Positions 1 to 13,561 of a DNA stretch of 64,000 nt are shown here, piece after piece. Source of the DNA: Prosapia bicincta (Eukaryota; Arthropoda; Insecta; Hemiptera; Cercopidae); the NCBI GenBank assembly GCA_036971475.1, contig JBAIZL010000002.1:356655582-356719581 (forward strand), in the 5' to 3' direction. Under the pieces are notes generated by a model. The model was not told where the DNA came from and searched no databases. It worked only from the letters and a program-made list of their open reading frames with translations. Position 1 is the first letter of the stretch. Each line of letters begins with the position of its first letter. Both the position numbers and the translations under genes were made by a program.

Positions 1-1024
1 ATTGCAGACCAGTAGTTGAAAGTTAAAACAGAGAAGTAGGTTATACTCGTTATTACTTCAAGTAGGAATTTTCTAAAAAGTACATCAGGCTATGCACAGA
101 GAGGAGTCTGACAACGAAGAGTTCATGACAAAAAATATTCTTAATATCTTCATACATGAAGTAAATCCAAAAATATAATAATTCAATTTAAAATATGTTT
201 ATTTTATTATATAGAAGGGAAAGATTGATTTTAAAAGTATAACAAAAAGATAATGTATATGTAATGTATCAAAGGTAATGGTAAATCAGAGTTTTATTCA
301 AAGTATAATAAGAAATAAACTCAAATCGATTATCTAATATTGTTCACAGAACATACAAAGTATAATGAATACACAATTTTAAAACAAAAAGATCACATCT
401 TAGGGATAATATAAAATCAATAGTGTAGTGGTTGGTACAAACAATGTAATGTTTACGTAATAGAGACAAGTAATAAAATGTGAACTATTGAGTTTGTTTG
501 ATTCAACATTGGACAACCACTGAGAAAAACTGTTGCAAAGGACATACCTTCTGAACATATAACAAGAGTTAGATATGTATATGTAAAAAATAATGATTTT
601 ATTTGCAGATTTCGTGTTGTACATCTTGTGGTTTATCAAACTACTACATTTAGTATCACTTGGCAAAGATATCACCACTTACTTTTATTTTTAAGCACAC
701 ACGTTTCACACAGCTGTTCAACCTTGTGAGTAAAGGGCAAGACTCCTGCTATTTCATATCCCAGTTCCCAGATTTACAACTAACAAAATCTTTTTAAACT
801 CCCAAAATAAAACATGTTTAAGAGTTTACCTAATTTCTGAAAATACTTTCTCACAACTTTAGAGACTGAAGTATAAAATAAAAACAATGAAATGACGTTA
901 ACGATATACCACAACTGCTACACTTTAGCCTAATATATCACTCCTAAGGGATATTTCTCATGACTATTTATGGATGATATATGCTTAAACGGAAACTCAA
1001 GTGGGTAATATAACTATCTGTTTA
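1..1024 (+). repeat. Left arm of long inverted repeat
   Basis: This is the reverse complement of 4601-5627. The inner boundary is sharp after the string ctatctgttta, where homology stops. The outer boundary may lie outside the window. Confidence 0.85.
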
Positions 1025-4000
1025 AGTGAATGTACAAACCATTTTCAACTAGTCTTAGGTCTATTTCTTTTTTCACACCACCTCTACTTGCTTTCCTTTC
1101 ACCAATCTTCAATTGTCTGCTTTGCTAATACTAATAAAGTATTGATGGGATCTGAGTAGCCTATTAAAAACTGTGATTTTCTTTGTATTTCAAGTCATCA
1201 GGTCAAATTACGAATTATATTCTAAAATGGCACTCAACTAACTGAGGTAAATTCTGAATTGAAGTTCTACATTATAAAGAGAAAATATAATAATCAATTA
1301 AATTGATTTCTAAAATAATGTTTTGTAACATTTTTTAAAAGAAAATTTAAACTCAAAGTGTTTACTAATTACTAAACGATTCCCTCTCCACCGTAACAAC
1401 CTTGTCACATTCTGTCACTTGAGAAAGGATAAACTTTCTACACTACTTGCTTTAGTTAATATGTATCTAAAAAGTAATGATAACTTCTGACATTGCTAGT
1501 ACGAAGAGGCTGGTGTTAGTAATGGGAGAGAGAGAAGACAATCTGGACAATTGCCCTCTTGGCACCTGCCTTTAAGCAGTTCACTATGTATTGCATGTAC
1601 TAAAATCTAGAAACCATTTCCTGTATTTGGGGCAGTGGAATATTCATATGAGGAAAAGAGTAAAGTGTAGGTTTAAATCTATATTAAATTTTGTAGTACT
1701 TTGAAGAATATTCGTTATTTTTTTACATCAGCTATTTCTATTATTATTTAAAAACTCACAAATATGAAGCAGGTAAAATATCAAACAAAGCCTAATGTAA
1801 TTTTTGTTTTCAAATGTATTATATAATAGTGAAGTACTTAATAAACTACAATCATACTTAAATATTATTTTTTTTGTAATATCTAATAATAGTACTAACA
1901 GATTTTAAAACATCTACAAATTTATTCTTTGGTAACAATTAATAAAATAATATTACTAATTTTTATTCCTACAAAAAAAGGAATTCTATTAAATAAGTAA
2001 ATCATTTTTAACAGATATATATTTAGTTATTTATCGCCAATGAGATTTTTGTTCAGGACCAATGAAATCCAGACTTCACGAGGCGTTTTATTAAGTCCTT
2101 TTTCGTTATAAAATCATAATTTCTTGGGTTTAAAACCCAAAATTTATGTTGTAACTGTATCTCAGAAGGTAAATGAAACACTTTGATAGTTGACTACATA
2201 ACATTATAATTGTGATTTTAAAATTATGCATTAATAAATTCCTTATAGTAAACCATAAAAACTGAGAGTACTATAACCAATCTTCATAGTTCATCATAAT
2301 CTTCAAAATTCTATCGAGGTCTTGGTAATGACTTTCAAGGATTATAACGACACATTGATTTTACAACTTCTAACAGTGCTCTAGTTATGTAAATATTTTA
2401 CTATATAAAAAAACATTTAAGGAAACCGCCCATCTATAGCCTGTTTTAATGTTACAATTATTTTCAAAACATGAAGCAGAATAACCAACATGATCAACTA
2501 AATGTAAGAATGTATATTATTAAAGGAATATATGAAGCTACAGCATAGTGGATAATCCCGATTTTGTAATTCCAATAGATCTATTTCGCATGCAATATCA
2601 TAGTTTCTACCTATTTCCATTACCACGGAATAACTGTAATGTTTACATAAATCCCTAATAAACGTTTTTGTTTGTATTTCTTTAAATATTAGAGAAAATA
2701 TTTATTTTCTCTGTAGTCTTGAAATAGAAACACATAAAAGCACTTACCCAATGATATATTTCAACCATACTGGTTGGTCTTTGTCAATAAAAAGAGAAAA
2801 CACAAAAAAGCTGATATATTATTGATAAAAACGATATTGGGTATGTTTAAATCGTATTATAAACAAAACACATGAAATTATGATACTCTAACCATTAGGT
2901 AATTTGTGCTTAAATATGTTTTTTTTAAATTCTTACAAAATTAAAATTGGTGAGTTCTTCTAGTACTTGAACACTAGTAAGAACACAAAAGTACAAAAAA
3001 GAAAACAACAAAAATCAATGTTTAAAAAAACAATGAAATTCTTTGAAAATAAAAAACAAGATGATACTCACCGAGACAACGTTATTGACAGCCTTTATAA
3101 ACTCTTCAGCTCTACTACTGACACATTCATTTTCCCAATCAGGCTCGTGAGAAATATCTTTTCTATAAATGTTTTAATTTTAATCCTCGTTTCTGCTTCC
3201 CTTTTATTTACAGATTCGGGCTCGTGTGATATATCTTTTCCATAAATTTTATTAATTTTGTTTCTCCTTTTTGTTTCAATTTTATTTACAGCCTTCTTAG
3301 CATTCGTAACCTCTGACTGAAACTTTAAAATTTAATTTTGAAACCTCTTCAGGGCTTGAGTTTTTATTTCCTTTACGAAGTTATAATATTTTTTCCGCGG
3401 CTAACAAACACTGAGACTGCGTGAAACTGACTTACGAAGTACAATTCGATAATCTGAGTTTCAGCTCTGCAATTTGTTACTAAATGTCCTACGTCCTTCT
3501 TATTTGTATTTCGAAAGACAGTAAATATCATGATAGTGGCAACGCGTAGTATATCGATTCTCTTAAGACTCAACTTGATTGAGTACTTATTCTTTATTTT
3601 CATGCTCAAATACTTGACAGTTTTTATCAGAATTTCAAAGAAGCTTCTAATATTCTATAAGGAACTATTAGAATACCTCTGGAGACCTTTTAAGGACCTA
3701 TCGATAAACCTTTCGATATTATTGTTAATTTTCTTTTACAAACCAGTCACTTTGGTTGCAGATTGCTTAGCTAGTATATATATTGCATATATTAATATTC
3801 ATAATAGGTATTTATTAATCAAGTAATTACTCGGTGGTTCATTGGGTAGGACTTCAATCATTTTATAATAGTCCAGCTAATCTAACACCTCTCCTCTTAT
3901 AGCCTATGAATGAGGACCTCCAATACACTTAGAATTAAATTTACATTCATGTGAGTTAAACCCACTAAAAACATATATACTCTTCTCCACTATAATATAA

Positions 4001-4600
4001 ATGTTTTATTAAAATAAATCTCAAGTATTGAATTCATGACATCTCAATAATGTTTTATTGGGATGTGAAATCATAACACAGTTGTTAGAATGTTGGACTT
4101 CATGTGTCATACTACTCATGTGGATTGTCATGCGGTCAATGTGATACTTGTTGCAATTCAATAGGCCCTCCTGGCCAATTACTGAACCTTAATTCCCACA
4201 TACTATACACAGATCAGAGACAAACTTACAGAAAAAAACCTACGAAAACAATTGCAGCTAGTTAGTTATGTTAGTATTTAGGTAGTTTGCAACTCTTGTA
4301 CTCATATTCACATGGACGTTTGTGTGTATTGTTCACATTCTCATGTACTATTATAGACCTATTACTTCATTTTTATTAGGTTTTTATTACACTAATACGC
4401 TTTTACCTGTCCATATTTGGAAAACCACTAGAGCCAGTCTAGGTATCTGTGTATGATGTTAATTAATTTCATTTCCCTACATGTTTATTTGTTTAAATTT
4501 GTTTACAAACCAAGTTTGTAGCCTATTTACATATGTAGTAAGTTACATTACACAATCTTAATAACTGTCATTAGTCCAATATTTATCCAATATTGGACCT
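1025..4600. other. Spacer between the long inverted repeats, no recognised gene
   Basis: AT-rich DNA of about 3.6 kb. Short ORFs are present: one at 2967-3245 is lysine-rich then hydrophobic, and one at 3530-3826 is hydrophobic. Neither shows transposase motifs that I can identify. I see no RNA gene here. Confidence 0.5.
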
Positions 4601-5627
4601 AAACAGATAGTTATATTAACCCCTTGAGTTTCCGTGTAAGCATATATCATCCATAAATAGTCATGAGATACATCCCTAAGGAGTGATATATTGTGCTAAA
4701 GTGTGGAAGTTGTGGTATATAGTTAACATCATTTCATTGTTTTCATTTTATACTTCAGTCTCTAAAGTTGTGAGAAAGTATTTTCAGAAAGTAGGTGAAC
4801 TCTTAAATATGTTTTATTTTGGGAGTTTAGAAAGATTTTGTTAGTTGTAAATCTGGGAACTGAGATATGAAATAGCAGGAGTCTTGCCCCTGTCTCACAG
4901 GGTTGAACAGCTGTGTGAACGAGTGTGCTTAAAAATAATAAGTGGTGATTTCTTTGCCAAGTGATACTAAAAGTAGTAGTTTGATAAACCACAAGATGTA
5001 CAACACGAAATCTGCAAATAAAATCATTATTTTTTACATATACATATCTAACTCTTGTTATATGTTCAGAAGGCATGTCCTTTGTAACAGCTTCTCTCAG
5101 TGGTTGTCCAATGTTGATTCAAAGAAACTCAGTAGTTAACATTTTATCACTTGTCTCTTTTACGTAAACATTACATTGTTCATACCAACCACTACACTAT
5201 TGCTTTTATATTATCTCTAAGATGTGATAATTTTTTTAAAAAATTGTCTATTCATTAAACTTTGTTATATTCTGTAAACAATTCCCGCCTATTAGTTCCT
5301 CGATTTGACTTTATTTTTTATTATTTTTTGAATAAAACTCTGATTTACCATAACCTTTGATACATTACATATACATTATCTTTTTGTTATACTTTTAAAA
5401 TCAATATTTCCCTTCTATATAATAAAATAAACATATTTTAAATTGAATCCATATCTTTTGGATTTACTTTATGTATGAAGATATTAGGAATATTTTTTGT
5501 CATGAACTCTTCATTGTCAGACTCCTCTCTGTGTATAGCTTGATGTACTTTTTAGAAAATGCCTACTTGAAGTAATAACGAGTATAACCTTCTTCTATGT
5601 TTTACTTGTCAACTACTGGTCTGCAAT
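4601..5627 (-). repeat. Right arm of long inverted repeat
   Basis: This is the reverse complement of 1-1024. The last shared bases are ggtctgcaat at 5618-5627. Host sequence that does not match the left arm follows. Confidence 0.85.
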
Positions 5628-7024
5628 CTTTATCACATTACTACCGCTGTGTGTTTCACAGACACAAAAGGTCTAAGTGTGATTTATTGTATGGTTTAAC
5701 AATTTATCTTGCACTTACCGTATAAAAATGGTTTTTGAATATATCCTGTTTGCAAGTACCTATAACACATAATTTTATAAGATAGGTTATTTTTTATTTA
5801 CTAATTAAAACGGCAGTCTTACCTTCTACAGATCGTAGCGCAGCTTAGCTAAAAAGGATTATTATTCTCACGATGATAAACACAATAATTATATTTTATT
5901 CACTGACTGTACACACTAAACCTTATATAAAAAACAATATTTGACACATTAAAATTTTGTATATGGAAACTGACATTGAAAATAATAACTCAATTTTGAC
6001 AACAGTCTCTTTACACATTCTTTAACATTCTAGGCATATTTGTTGTAGACAGCTTACAAAAAAATACAATAAAAGTTTAAATTTTACACATATACCGACA
6101 TTGTGCCTGTGAGACACAACCAAAAGTTCATGTTATTATAAAACTAGTACAATGCACAAAATCATGTAAACAACACTAACGCCATGAAAAGAATTACTAA
6201 ATAGGAAGCTACTGAACTCCATGACCTTGAGTATTAGGGCGGGAGAAGCCAAACAACCCCATAGGTACCAGTGCCTGTCAGGCACGACGAAGGTAGTTAA
6301 AAGTTAAAACGGACATCTATTAACTCATTTAAAAAATAAATCCATTTCTACTTGGAAGCACTTACTCAGGTATGGAATATGCATATCAGTACTTGTCCTC
6401 TTTGCAGTAGTGAGATGACAACCAACCACCCACTGACTGCTGCTTTAAACATCATTTTAATGTAAACAATTGGTCTGGAATTATTGATAGGTTAGGTATG
6501 TGATTGGGTCATTTATTTTCGATCCACACTTTATGGGCAACAATTATTGTCATCATAATAACTTTGATCATAAGGAGACATGACTTTTTTCCAGTTATTT
6601 ATACATTTTTTAAAACAAATATATCTTAGTATTTTCAATTTGTTAGGAAAGTAAAGTGTTTTGAATGATAATTTTGGTTTACATTTCATGGAACAGCATA
6701 TTATCTTTCACAACTTACCTTAAATTTGGTTAAACCCGAGTAAGAGAAAGTGTATGAAGTGACGCAATATTTGTATCTAAGTTATATAATTAATATTGTA
6801 GTGTTAAATATTTTTCTTTTATAGTAGGAGTGACTTTCATTTGTGAAAAAAAACATCCAATAGCCTTGCTGGATGCTATAGTAATAAAATTTACTAGAAT
6901 TTCTATCCTTTATTTAAAATTTTTTTAATATGTTTTAGAGAAATTAGTTTCCGATTATATGGTGTACAACCTTGTGAGAAACAATAGTTAATAAGTTATG
7001 TTAATTTACTATTTATACTGTTAG
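5628..7024. other. AT-rich host intergenic DNA
   Basis: No coding signal, RNA gene or clear repeat structure was recognised between the inverted-repeat element and the piggyBac relic. Confidence 0.5.
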
Positions 7025-7028
7025 TTAA

Positions 7029-8056
7029 CCCTAGAGGACTCGCGCTAATACCCTTTACACTAGAGCTCAGGCGGGGTAATTTTTTACCCCAATTAGTTTT
7101 CAGGTCAATATCAGTAAAATATTTAATGTTATAAATAAAAAAATTATTTAAACATATTTTTTTATGCTATAAAAGATATGAACATGCATTCTCATGCATT
7201 ATTATTTTCTTTTTTATACGTCAAAACACTCTTCACATACTTCAACTAAGTGGTCTTTACAAACACTTTTCCCACAATTAGACAGCATTTATTGTTTTTT
7301 GTCTAAGTTCTTAGGGAAAAAAATCACGCCTATAATTAAAATGTTTGTTTGTAATATTGTCAAACATAATGCTATAGCCTATATTGTAAATAAACGTTTT
7401 TTGTTACAATAATCATGAAAACAAAATATTTTATGAACAAGAATAGTGTACAAACACAATATATATCAAAACGTAATCCTGGCAAGAGAACATAGAATCT
7501 GTCTTGACATTGTACACGTTACTATATGCAAACCAGTTCTGTCTGTTGTCCACATACCTTTAGAATGTTTTAGGAAGACATCATTGCTCCACAAATATAC
7601 AATACCCCAAAAAATGCTTTAATTCCTTCAAAAGAAGTATCATTTGCGTCTCTCTCTCTTGAAAAGTTACAAATATAAAATTTGTGTTCTCTCTTATCAC
7701 CATGACAAAATATATACGTAGATAATTTAAAATAGATTATAAAATTTATAAATTAAAACGAACTTCAGTGATAAATTCCTCACAAAATACGAAACATAGT
7801 AAAATTCACTCACGGCAATCTTTCACAAAAAAAAATGAAAATTAATTCATATGATAAAAAGGTTGCAACAATAACTTCAAACCGTTATAAGTGAACAAAA
7901 ACTGTCAATCTACCTGATGTAGAGACAGAAATAGATACAGGGCGAGTCAATCAGAAGGTATGTGAGGGGTGGAAGAATTTCAGGATTTGCAACTGTTTTA
8001 TAATCTTTGTTGAAAACTCACTTGGAGAATAATCACCCCGCGCGAGTCCTCTAGGG
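7029..8056 (-). mobile_element. piggyBac-family element, truncated (1028 bp)
   Basis: The element is bounded by TTAA on both sides (7025-7028 and 8057-8060), the diagnostic target duplication of piggyBac transposons. It carries a perfect 17-bp terminal inverted repeat: CCCTAGAGGACTCGCGC at 7029-7045, with its exact reverse complement at 8040-8056. Just inside the left end the minus strand encodes the C-terminal end of a piggyBac transposase. Most of the transposase is missing, so this is an internally deleted, non-autonomous copy. The perfect ends suggest fairly recent activity of the family. Confidence 0.9.
7214..7288 (-). pseudogene. piggyBac transposase C-terminal cysteine-rich tail
   Basis: Read on the minus strand from 7288 to the stop at 7214-7216, the translation contains NCGKSVCKDHLVEVCEECF. 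This is the Cys/His zinc-binding pattern that closes piggyBac transposases. An in-frame stop lies at 7289-7291, just upstream, and no catalytic DDD region is present. It is a relic that supports the orientation of the surrounding element. The open frame called on the opposite strand here (7194-7412) is a shadow. Confidence 0.75.
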
Positions 8057-8060
8057 TTAA

Positions 8061-10180
8061 AGGTAAGTTTTAATATTATGTCATAGTGATAAGCTACCTC
8101 TGGCAGTTACCTTACTATAATCCCCCACCTTGACTGTGTTTGTTAAGACAAATCCTGTCAACTAAGATGGTCAGAGATAGCATTCAACTATACGCTGATA
8201 AATGCTTAGTATACCATCTCAAGTAACAAGTACTGTATGCCTAAATAATAAAAAATATGAAATTTAACATAAACCTAATCCATATATTCCAAATATAAGA
8301 CATCAGGTTGGAAAAGCTTAATATCCAAGCTAAATAAAAAAAGTTGATGAATCACACATTGTGGAATTGTGAAATAAACTTTATTATATAAAACTTCAAT
8401 TATTGGGCACAAATTTTAAAAAGTTGTAAAATTTTATAATATTACTGCAAAATTTTAAAAACTCAAAATGTGGTATCACAGATCTCTATTGTGCAAATAT
8501 CTTTGACATCACGACATTTACTCTCATCACAACAGACTGAATCCTTATTTTGCATGTTCCTCTTTTCATTTCCATTCATATCATGGTCTATGCAACATTG
8601 TAACAGATTTAGTTTTTATTGATAATATTGCTTAAAAAAATTTTTTTTGTTGATGTTATTATTTGTGTTAAGTTATTATATTATTTATTAATAATAGAAC
8701 TTATTATTTGCGAAAAGATAGTTTGCCAATTGCTTCTTGAGGTTATCCTTGAGTGTATCATTTACAACTATATCCATAAATTTGAGCTGAGATGTCATTG
8801 CCTCAAGAATGATTAAAGGGTCTGTGTTTATTTTATGAAACTGATTTTGTTATTCTAGACATTTAAAAAAACCCATCGAGAAATAACATCAAGATTTTAT
8901 TTTTAAAGTTGGTATAACATTTATTCTACACAGTTTGTACCCAGTCCTACTTTAATTTTTATTCATCCATCCATTTCTGAATACAATGTGCCATTAGACC
9001 CAGTATAAGTATTACTCTGGATATTTAAATTACTGTTGATTTCATAATGAATCATATATCTTTATTTTAATTTACTGTTACATTAGTTAACCTAAGAAAA
9101 TGAAAAGGCTCTTGATCTGCGTTTCTTAGAATATTAAGAAAGTATTTCCATTCACTTCTTCAATTATAGTACGGTCCTGGATCATGTGGGAGCTGCTCGC
9201 TTGAATTGTTCTCTGGCATACCTCTCACATACTTTGTAAATCATACATTTACAGCAACCTAAGCACATTCAAAAATGTGCTATCTAGCCTTCAATAACTA
9301 CTTCAGGAGTGTCTTAGTTATTTTTCAAGATTTATTGTCAATCCCATTTTACTATTTTGAAGAACATACTTATATACTCTTTCCTGAAGTTCAAATTATC
9401 ATTTTACAATTTTAAAGAAATGGAATGCTATCAGTTAACACAAAGATTTTTTGAAAAATTGGGATTTTTTTATCTTCGTTTCTGTATTCGCCATCTTCAC
9501 TAGTTAGTTTAGTTATGTTTTATATTTTACAGTGGTCAGTTGTTCGTTCATTCATTTTCATTCAGTTTAATTAAATTAAAGAAATTAGCTTTTAGGTATA
9601 ACACACGTAAAACCCTTTACATTTCCTTACTGTGATTCTTGTTTTTCCTCATGATCTTATACATGACATTCTGCCATATTTTCACTGAAATTAAAGCATT
9701 TTTGTTACATAAAGGTATAACAAGATAATATTTATCCTCTAAATAAAAATATATACTGCAAGTATCAAACGAGTTTGCTTTCTAGAGATTTAATTCTGTC
9801 AGAAAAAGGTTAACTTATACACGATTAATATTGCAGTTAATCAAATAATTAGACAATATTAATCAAACATTTTAGACAACACCTTAACAATGTAGTTTAT
9901 AATTTTTACAACAAATAACTAAATTTCCTTTGAAATATCAAAACTGGTTGATGATAGTTTTATAGTAATTTTATCAGATAAATATTGTTTTCCAGTTTGC
10001 TGCAACGTTAAACAATTTTTTGAAAACAATTACAAAATCAATTATTCTATAGAGGCGTGAAGGCAGAATAGGTAACAGATGAAAGTGTGACTTAGATTCT
10101 ACAAGTTTTTCATAATATGTTAGAAACTGAGATGAGTTGTTTTGCAGTGGTAAAGCTAAATGGATTTAAGTCAATGGTTT
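8061..10180. other. AT-rich host intergenic DNA
   Basis: No gene or clear repeat unit was recognised. The ORF at 8619-8816 is low-complexity and not supported as coding. Confidence 0.5.
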
Positions 10181-10189
10181 TTAACCCTG

Positions 10190-11100
10190 TTTTTGTGAAG
10201 CTTCATAGTATAGAAGACCTGTTCGCAGTTGTAGAGAGATACAAACAAAGAAGTTCTTCTGAGTGAGAGATTTCGTGTTTGGGAATCTTGATTAAGACAG
10301 TACCTTGTAAAACTCAATTTAAGAAACGTTGAGAAATATTTTCTTCAATTCACGGTTACATTGTAACTCAATTAGTTCCAACTCTAATTCTGGTTTGACT
10401 GACTGACAATCCACATTAAATAGCTTCCTTAGAGTGTACAGGTCCTGTTCGATGACTTTGAAGTCTTACATTTTCATTTAATTCTTCATAAAATCTTTTC
10501 TCATAGATCATAAATTTATTTTGCCTAATTGCATTAGTTCTTAGACTTGGAAAATTAGTAAAATCTCTCTTGAGAGATACATATTTTGAGTATTTTTAAA
10601 CCCCTGATATTACCCCAAATAACATGTATTAGTTGGTTTATTCCCTGACGTTTCAGGTTAAATTTATTAATGTGACTGAGAAGACTTGTAAAATAGACTT
10701 TCAAAAATGTGATAGTAGGTTGAAATTCTTCAAATATGTCTGATTTTTTAGTTGTTCTATTTAATGAACACACCCAATCTAAACCTTCACTAACACAAAA
10801 AATGTCATCGATAGACCTACCTGTTATAAATCTCAGTAGCTGAGCTGAGTCAGTTATGTCCGTACTTACATCCTAAGCAAAACCACAGAATGTTAAATGG
10901 CTTACCTTTGACTCCAGTTGTGAGACCAACTGCTTAGAAGTTATTTTAATTCTAGAAATGTTTGTCTTTTGAGAATAACTAACTGTCTCAAATTCTTTTT
11001 TTTTCATCACACAAAATACTTGGAGCATACCAGGTTTTACAAATTCTCTATTAGAAAATGGTTTGTTACTTTTTGCAATATTCCAACCTACAACATAATA
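10190..11100 (-). pseudogene. hAT-type (ZBED5/FAM200-like) transposase relic
   Basis: The minus strand can be read across several frames as a domesticated-type hAT transposase. N-proximal part near 11.0-11.1 kb: an IAKSNKPFSNREFVKPGM-like stretch. Near 10.85 kb: a DVSTDITDSAQLLRF segment, corresponding to the LDESTD block of the family. 10555-10773: SHINKFNLKRQG, the LNxxLQG block. Near 10.4 kb: ELIELQCNRELKKIF. Near 10.2 kb: YNCEQVFYTMK, matching the C-terminal CEQxFSxMK hAT dimerisation signature. Stops and frameshifts separate the blocks, so the gene is dead. Family assignment rests on remembered family patterns, without an alignment. Confidence 0.7.
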
Positions 11101-12990
11101 GGGGTGTGTAGCTACATTTTGAGAAAAACTTAGTTATTTTTATTATTTTGCTAATGTGACAATTTTTAAAGTATATATCTTGCTTTTTGTTTCCATTCTT
11201 CTTCAGTCATAGTTTCACAATTCGCTTTGTTATATTATGTCATTAAGAGTTGTGAGAGGATGCATTCCTTAAATACAACTACAGCTTCATTACAAATTTG
11301 GCACACTATAGAAGTTTCTGCATAGCAGAATCAAATATTGTAATTGAATCACAAAACTGCCCTCTTCTATTTCTATTAAAGTAATGACTATGTGCAAGTA
11401 TTTACCTTTGTAAGATTATATTGGATTTGATATGATAGTTAAAGACATACAGGACCGTAGTACTGAGCTCAGTCTTCTTCATACAGTCTAATATAATAAA
11501 AACATTGTATCACTTCGAGCACCAGCAGTCTATATGAATTAGATAAGAACATAGGTGAAATCATACATTGCAGATATAGTGAGATGTCTCATACTTTCAA
11601 TTTCCACAACATGCATCACAGATATGATTTAACTTTGCTCAGATAAGCAAACCTTTATAGACATGTATAAATTTAAATTATTTTGATTGATAACGGAAAG
11701 AGTAAATTAGCCAAAAGATACAACTGTGTCAGTGGTTGTCCTGTTTCCTGTACATATTTGCCATGTACATTTCGTTTAATATAGTATTAAAGAATCAAAG
11801 TCAAATTAATGTAAGCAGATAAGCTGGTTCAGAAACCACTGAGTAACAAATATAAATATGAAAATACTTAGCCAAAAAAAAACGCAAGATTATTGTTAAT
11901 ATTACTTTGTGTTATTTAGGTACTACAACAAAACACAGTTGTTATCAATATTAAAATTCTTTTATCAAAACTTCAGTAATCTCGATAAAAATTCCAATGG
12001 GTAAGTAACTGATATTTTTATTTTACCGTCAGCTCCTGGCTGCCCATGCAGTAGCTATAACAGTGAATATTAATATTTACCCAAACAATTTATATCAGTG
12101 CAACCTATCATGTGTGTCCATGAATTTCAATAGTTTATATGGTCTTGAACATAAACTGTAACCCCCCGGTATTTTGTAAATTGGTCGTGTTTGGAATTGA
12201 CCTATCTCAAAAACTTTTTTTACCTTTATCCACTTGTAATTACAGAGACTCGCCGGGTTATTTTTTGTCTAAACAATTCTATTTAACTATTAACGCAGGC
12301 AGACTGGCTGTCTGTTTATTAGCTCTATCAATGACAGGTTGCATTAAATTATCGTTATGTTTATAAGTGAGATTTAATTTTCAAAACAATTTTTAAGTCA
12401 AAATATTACATTTATTTTATAATTTGGTTATTGCTCTTTATTTCTTAACAAATTAAAATACTTAAATTTACATATTTTGAAAATGTTCTTTGACAAAGCC
12501 AGGTATAATGCATTCTGGTACTCTATATTTACTGATTTGATTAAAACCAAAAATATTAAAAAAATTCAAATTAAAACATACCTTTGACAATCACTTACAA
12601 TCAAGTGTCTTTGTTAAAACATTTAATATTAATTTCACCTGTTCACTTTTAAATTTTGAATCAACAAACTAAACATAACAAAGCCACTAAGAAATAATCC
12701 CATTTTTAATAAAATGTAAGAAAAGTACATTATTTAAAACTTTAACAAAAATTTTAACTGTAGCAGCTCGTGGATTCTACTTCTTAGGTGCCTCGCAAGG
12801 GAATGCCTAAAGGTCTATTTCCCACGAGAATTCGGAAATGCTCCCACCCTTGTGCACTCAGACACTTCCCTGGAAATTTTCTGCTAGCTCCATCCATGGA
12901 ACATTTTCAAAAAAAAAGCAAAAATTTTTTTTAAGCAAAGCCAATTTTACCTTAACCTAACAACAAATATTAATGTAATATACTTATTGT
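11101..12990. other. Host intergenic DNA, no recognised gene
   Basis: AT-rich DNA. The ORF at 12139-12366 shows no recognisable domain. A less AT-rich patch at about 12765-12900 could be part of a short repeat (SINE- or MITE-like), but I cannot place it. Confidence 0.4.
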
Positions 12991-13004
12991 AATAAAAAAT
13001 CAAC

Positions 13005-13200
13005 TGAAAAAAGGACTTGAATTATGTCCATGATTGTGAACAAATTGGTCTAAATACTGTTTACTGCAATGTTACTTTTATTACAATTATGTAATTTCCA
13101 TCTATAATAAAAAGCACTTGAAATATGTCCATGATTGTGGACAAATTAGTCTAAATACTGTTTACTGCAGTGTTACTTTTATTACAAATATGTAGTTTAA
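13005..13200 (+). repeat. Two-copy tandem duplication, about 101-bp unit
   Basis: The unit beginning acttgaattatgtccatg at 13015 recurs, diverged, at 13116 (acttgaaatatgtccatg). The offset is 101 bases, and similarity continues to about 13200. There is no coding content. Confidence 0.8.
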
Positions 13201-13561
13201 CTTTTAAATAGCAATTAAAAACTTTTACGGAAGAAAAAATAATTTAGTTTGGGCAGAAGATTGAAATAATCATTATGATAAATAAAATAAAATTACACTG
13301 AAGATATAAAACATTTGTAAAAGATACTATTTCAGAAAATTAACTGATAACATACAAAAACACAGTTATGAGTTGTATTGTGTGATTTTTCGAAATAATT
13401 TGAACAGGTTATACGTTTATGAAGTCGGGTCCCCACAATTTATTTTTATAATATGCAAAATCAAATATACAAGTTTATATATTTAATACTTAAACGAAAA
13501 CAAACTTGTGAAAATTAATTCTTCATGAAAGTGTGAAAACCATCAAAAAAAAGAATTGAAT

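Larger units (their letters stand above)
1..5627. mobile_element. Element with about 1.03-kb terminal inverted repeats
   Basis: The first 1024 bases are matched in reverse complement by 4601-5627, with scattered substitutions and small indels. The two arms even yield near-identical ORFs (minus 400-678, plus 4942-5139), which are shadows of the repeat. The arms enclose about 3.6 kb of unique AT-rich DNA. The outer left end is at or beyond the window edge, so no target duplication can be read. The spacer has short ORFs (for example 2967-3245 and 3530-3826) that I do not recognise as transposase. This looks like a foldback-type or non-autonomous DNA transposon, or an inverted segmental duplication. 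The superfamily is unknown. Confidence 0.75.

Noticed and set aside
4762..5139. ORFs on both strands at 4762-5139, also seen mirrored at 400-678
   Set aside because: They are the two arms of the long inverted repeat. No domain is recognised and the duplicate reading comes from the repeat.
12139..12366. 75-codon ORF as a host gene
   Set aside because: No domain, no splice or promoter context, and composition like its surroundings.
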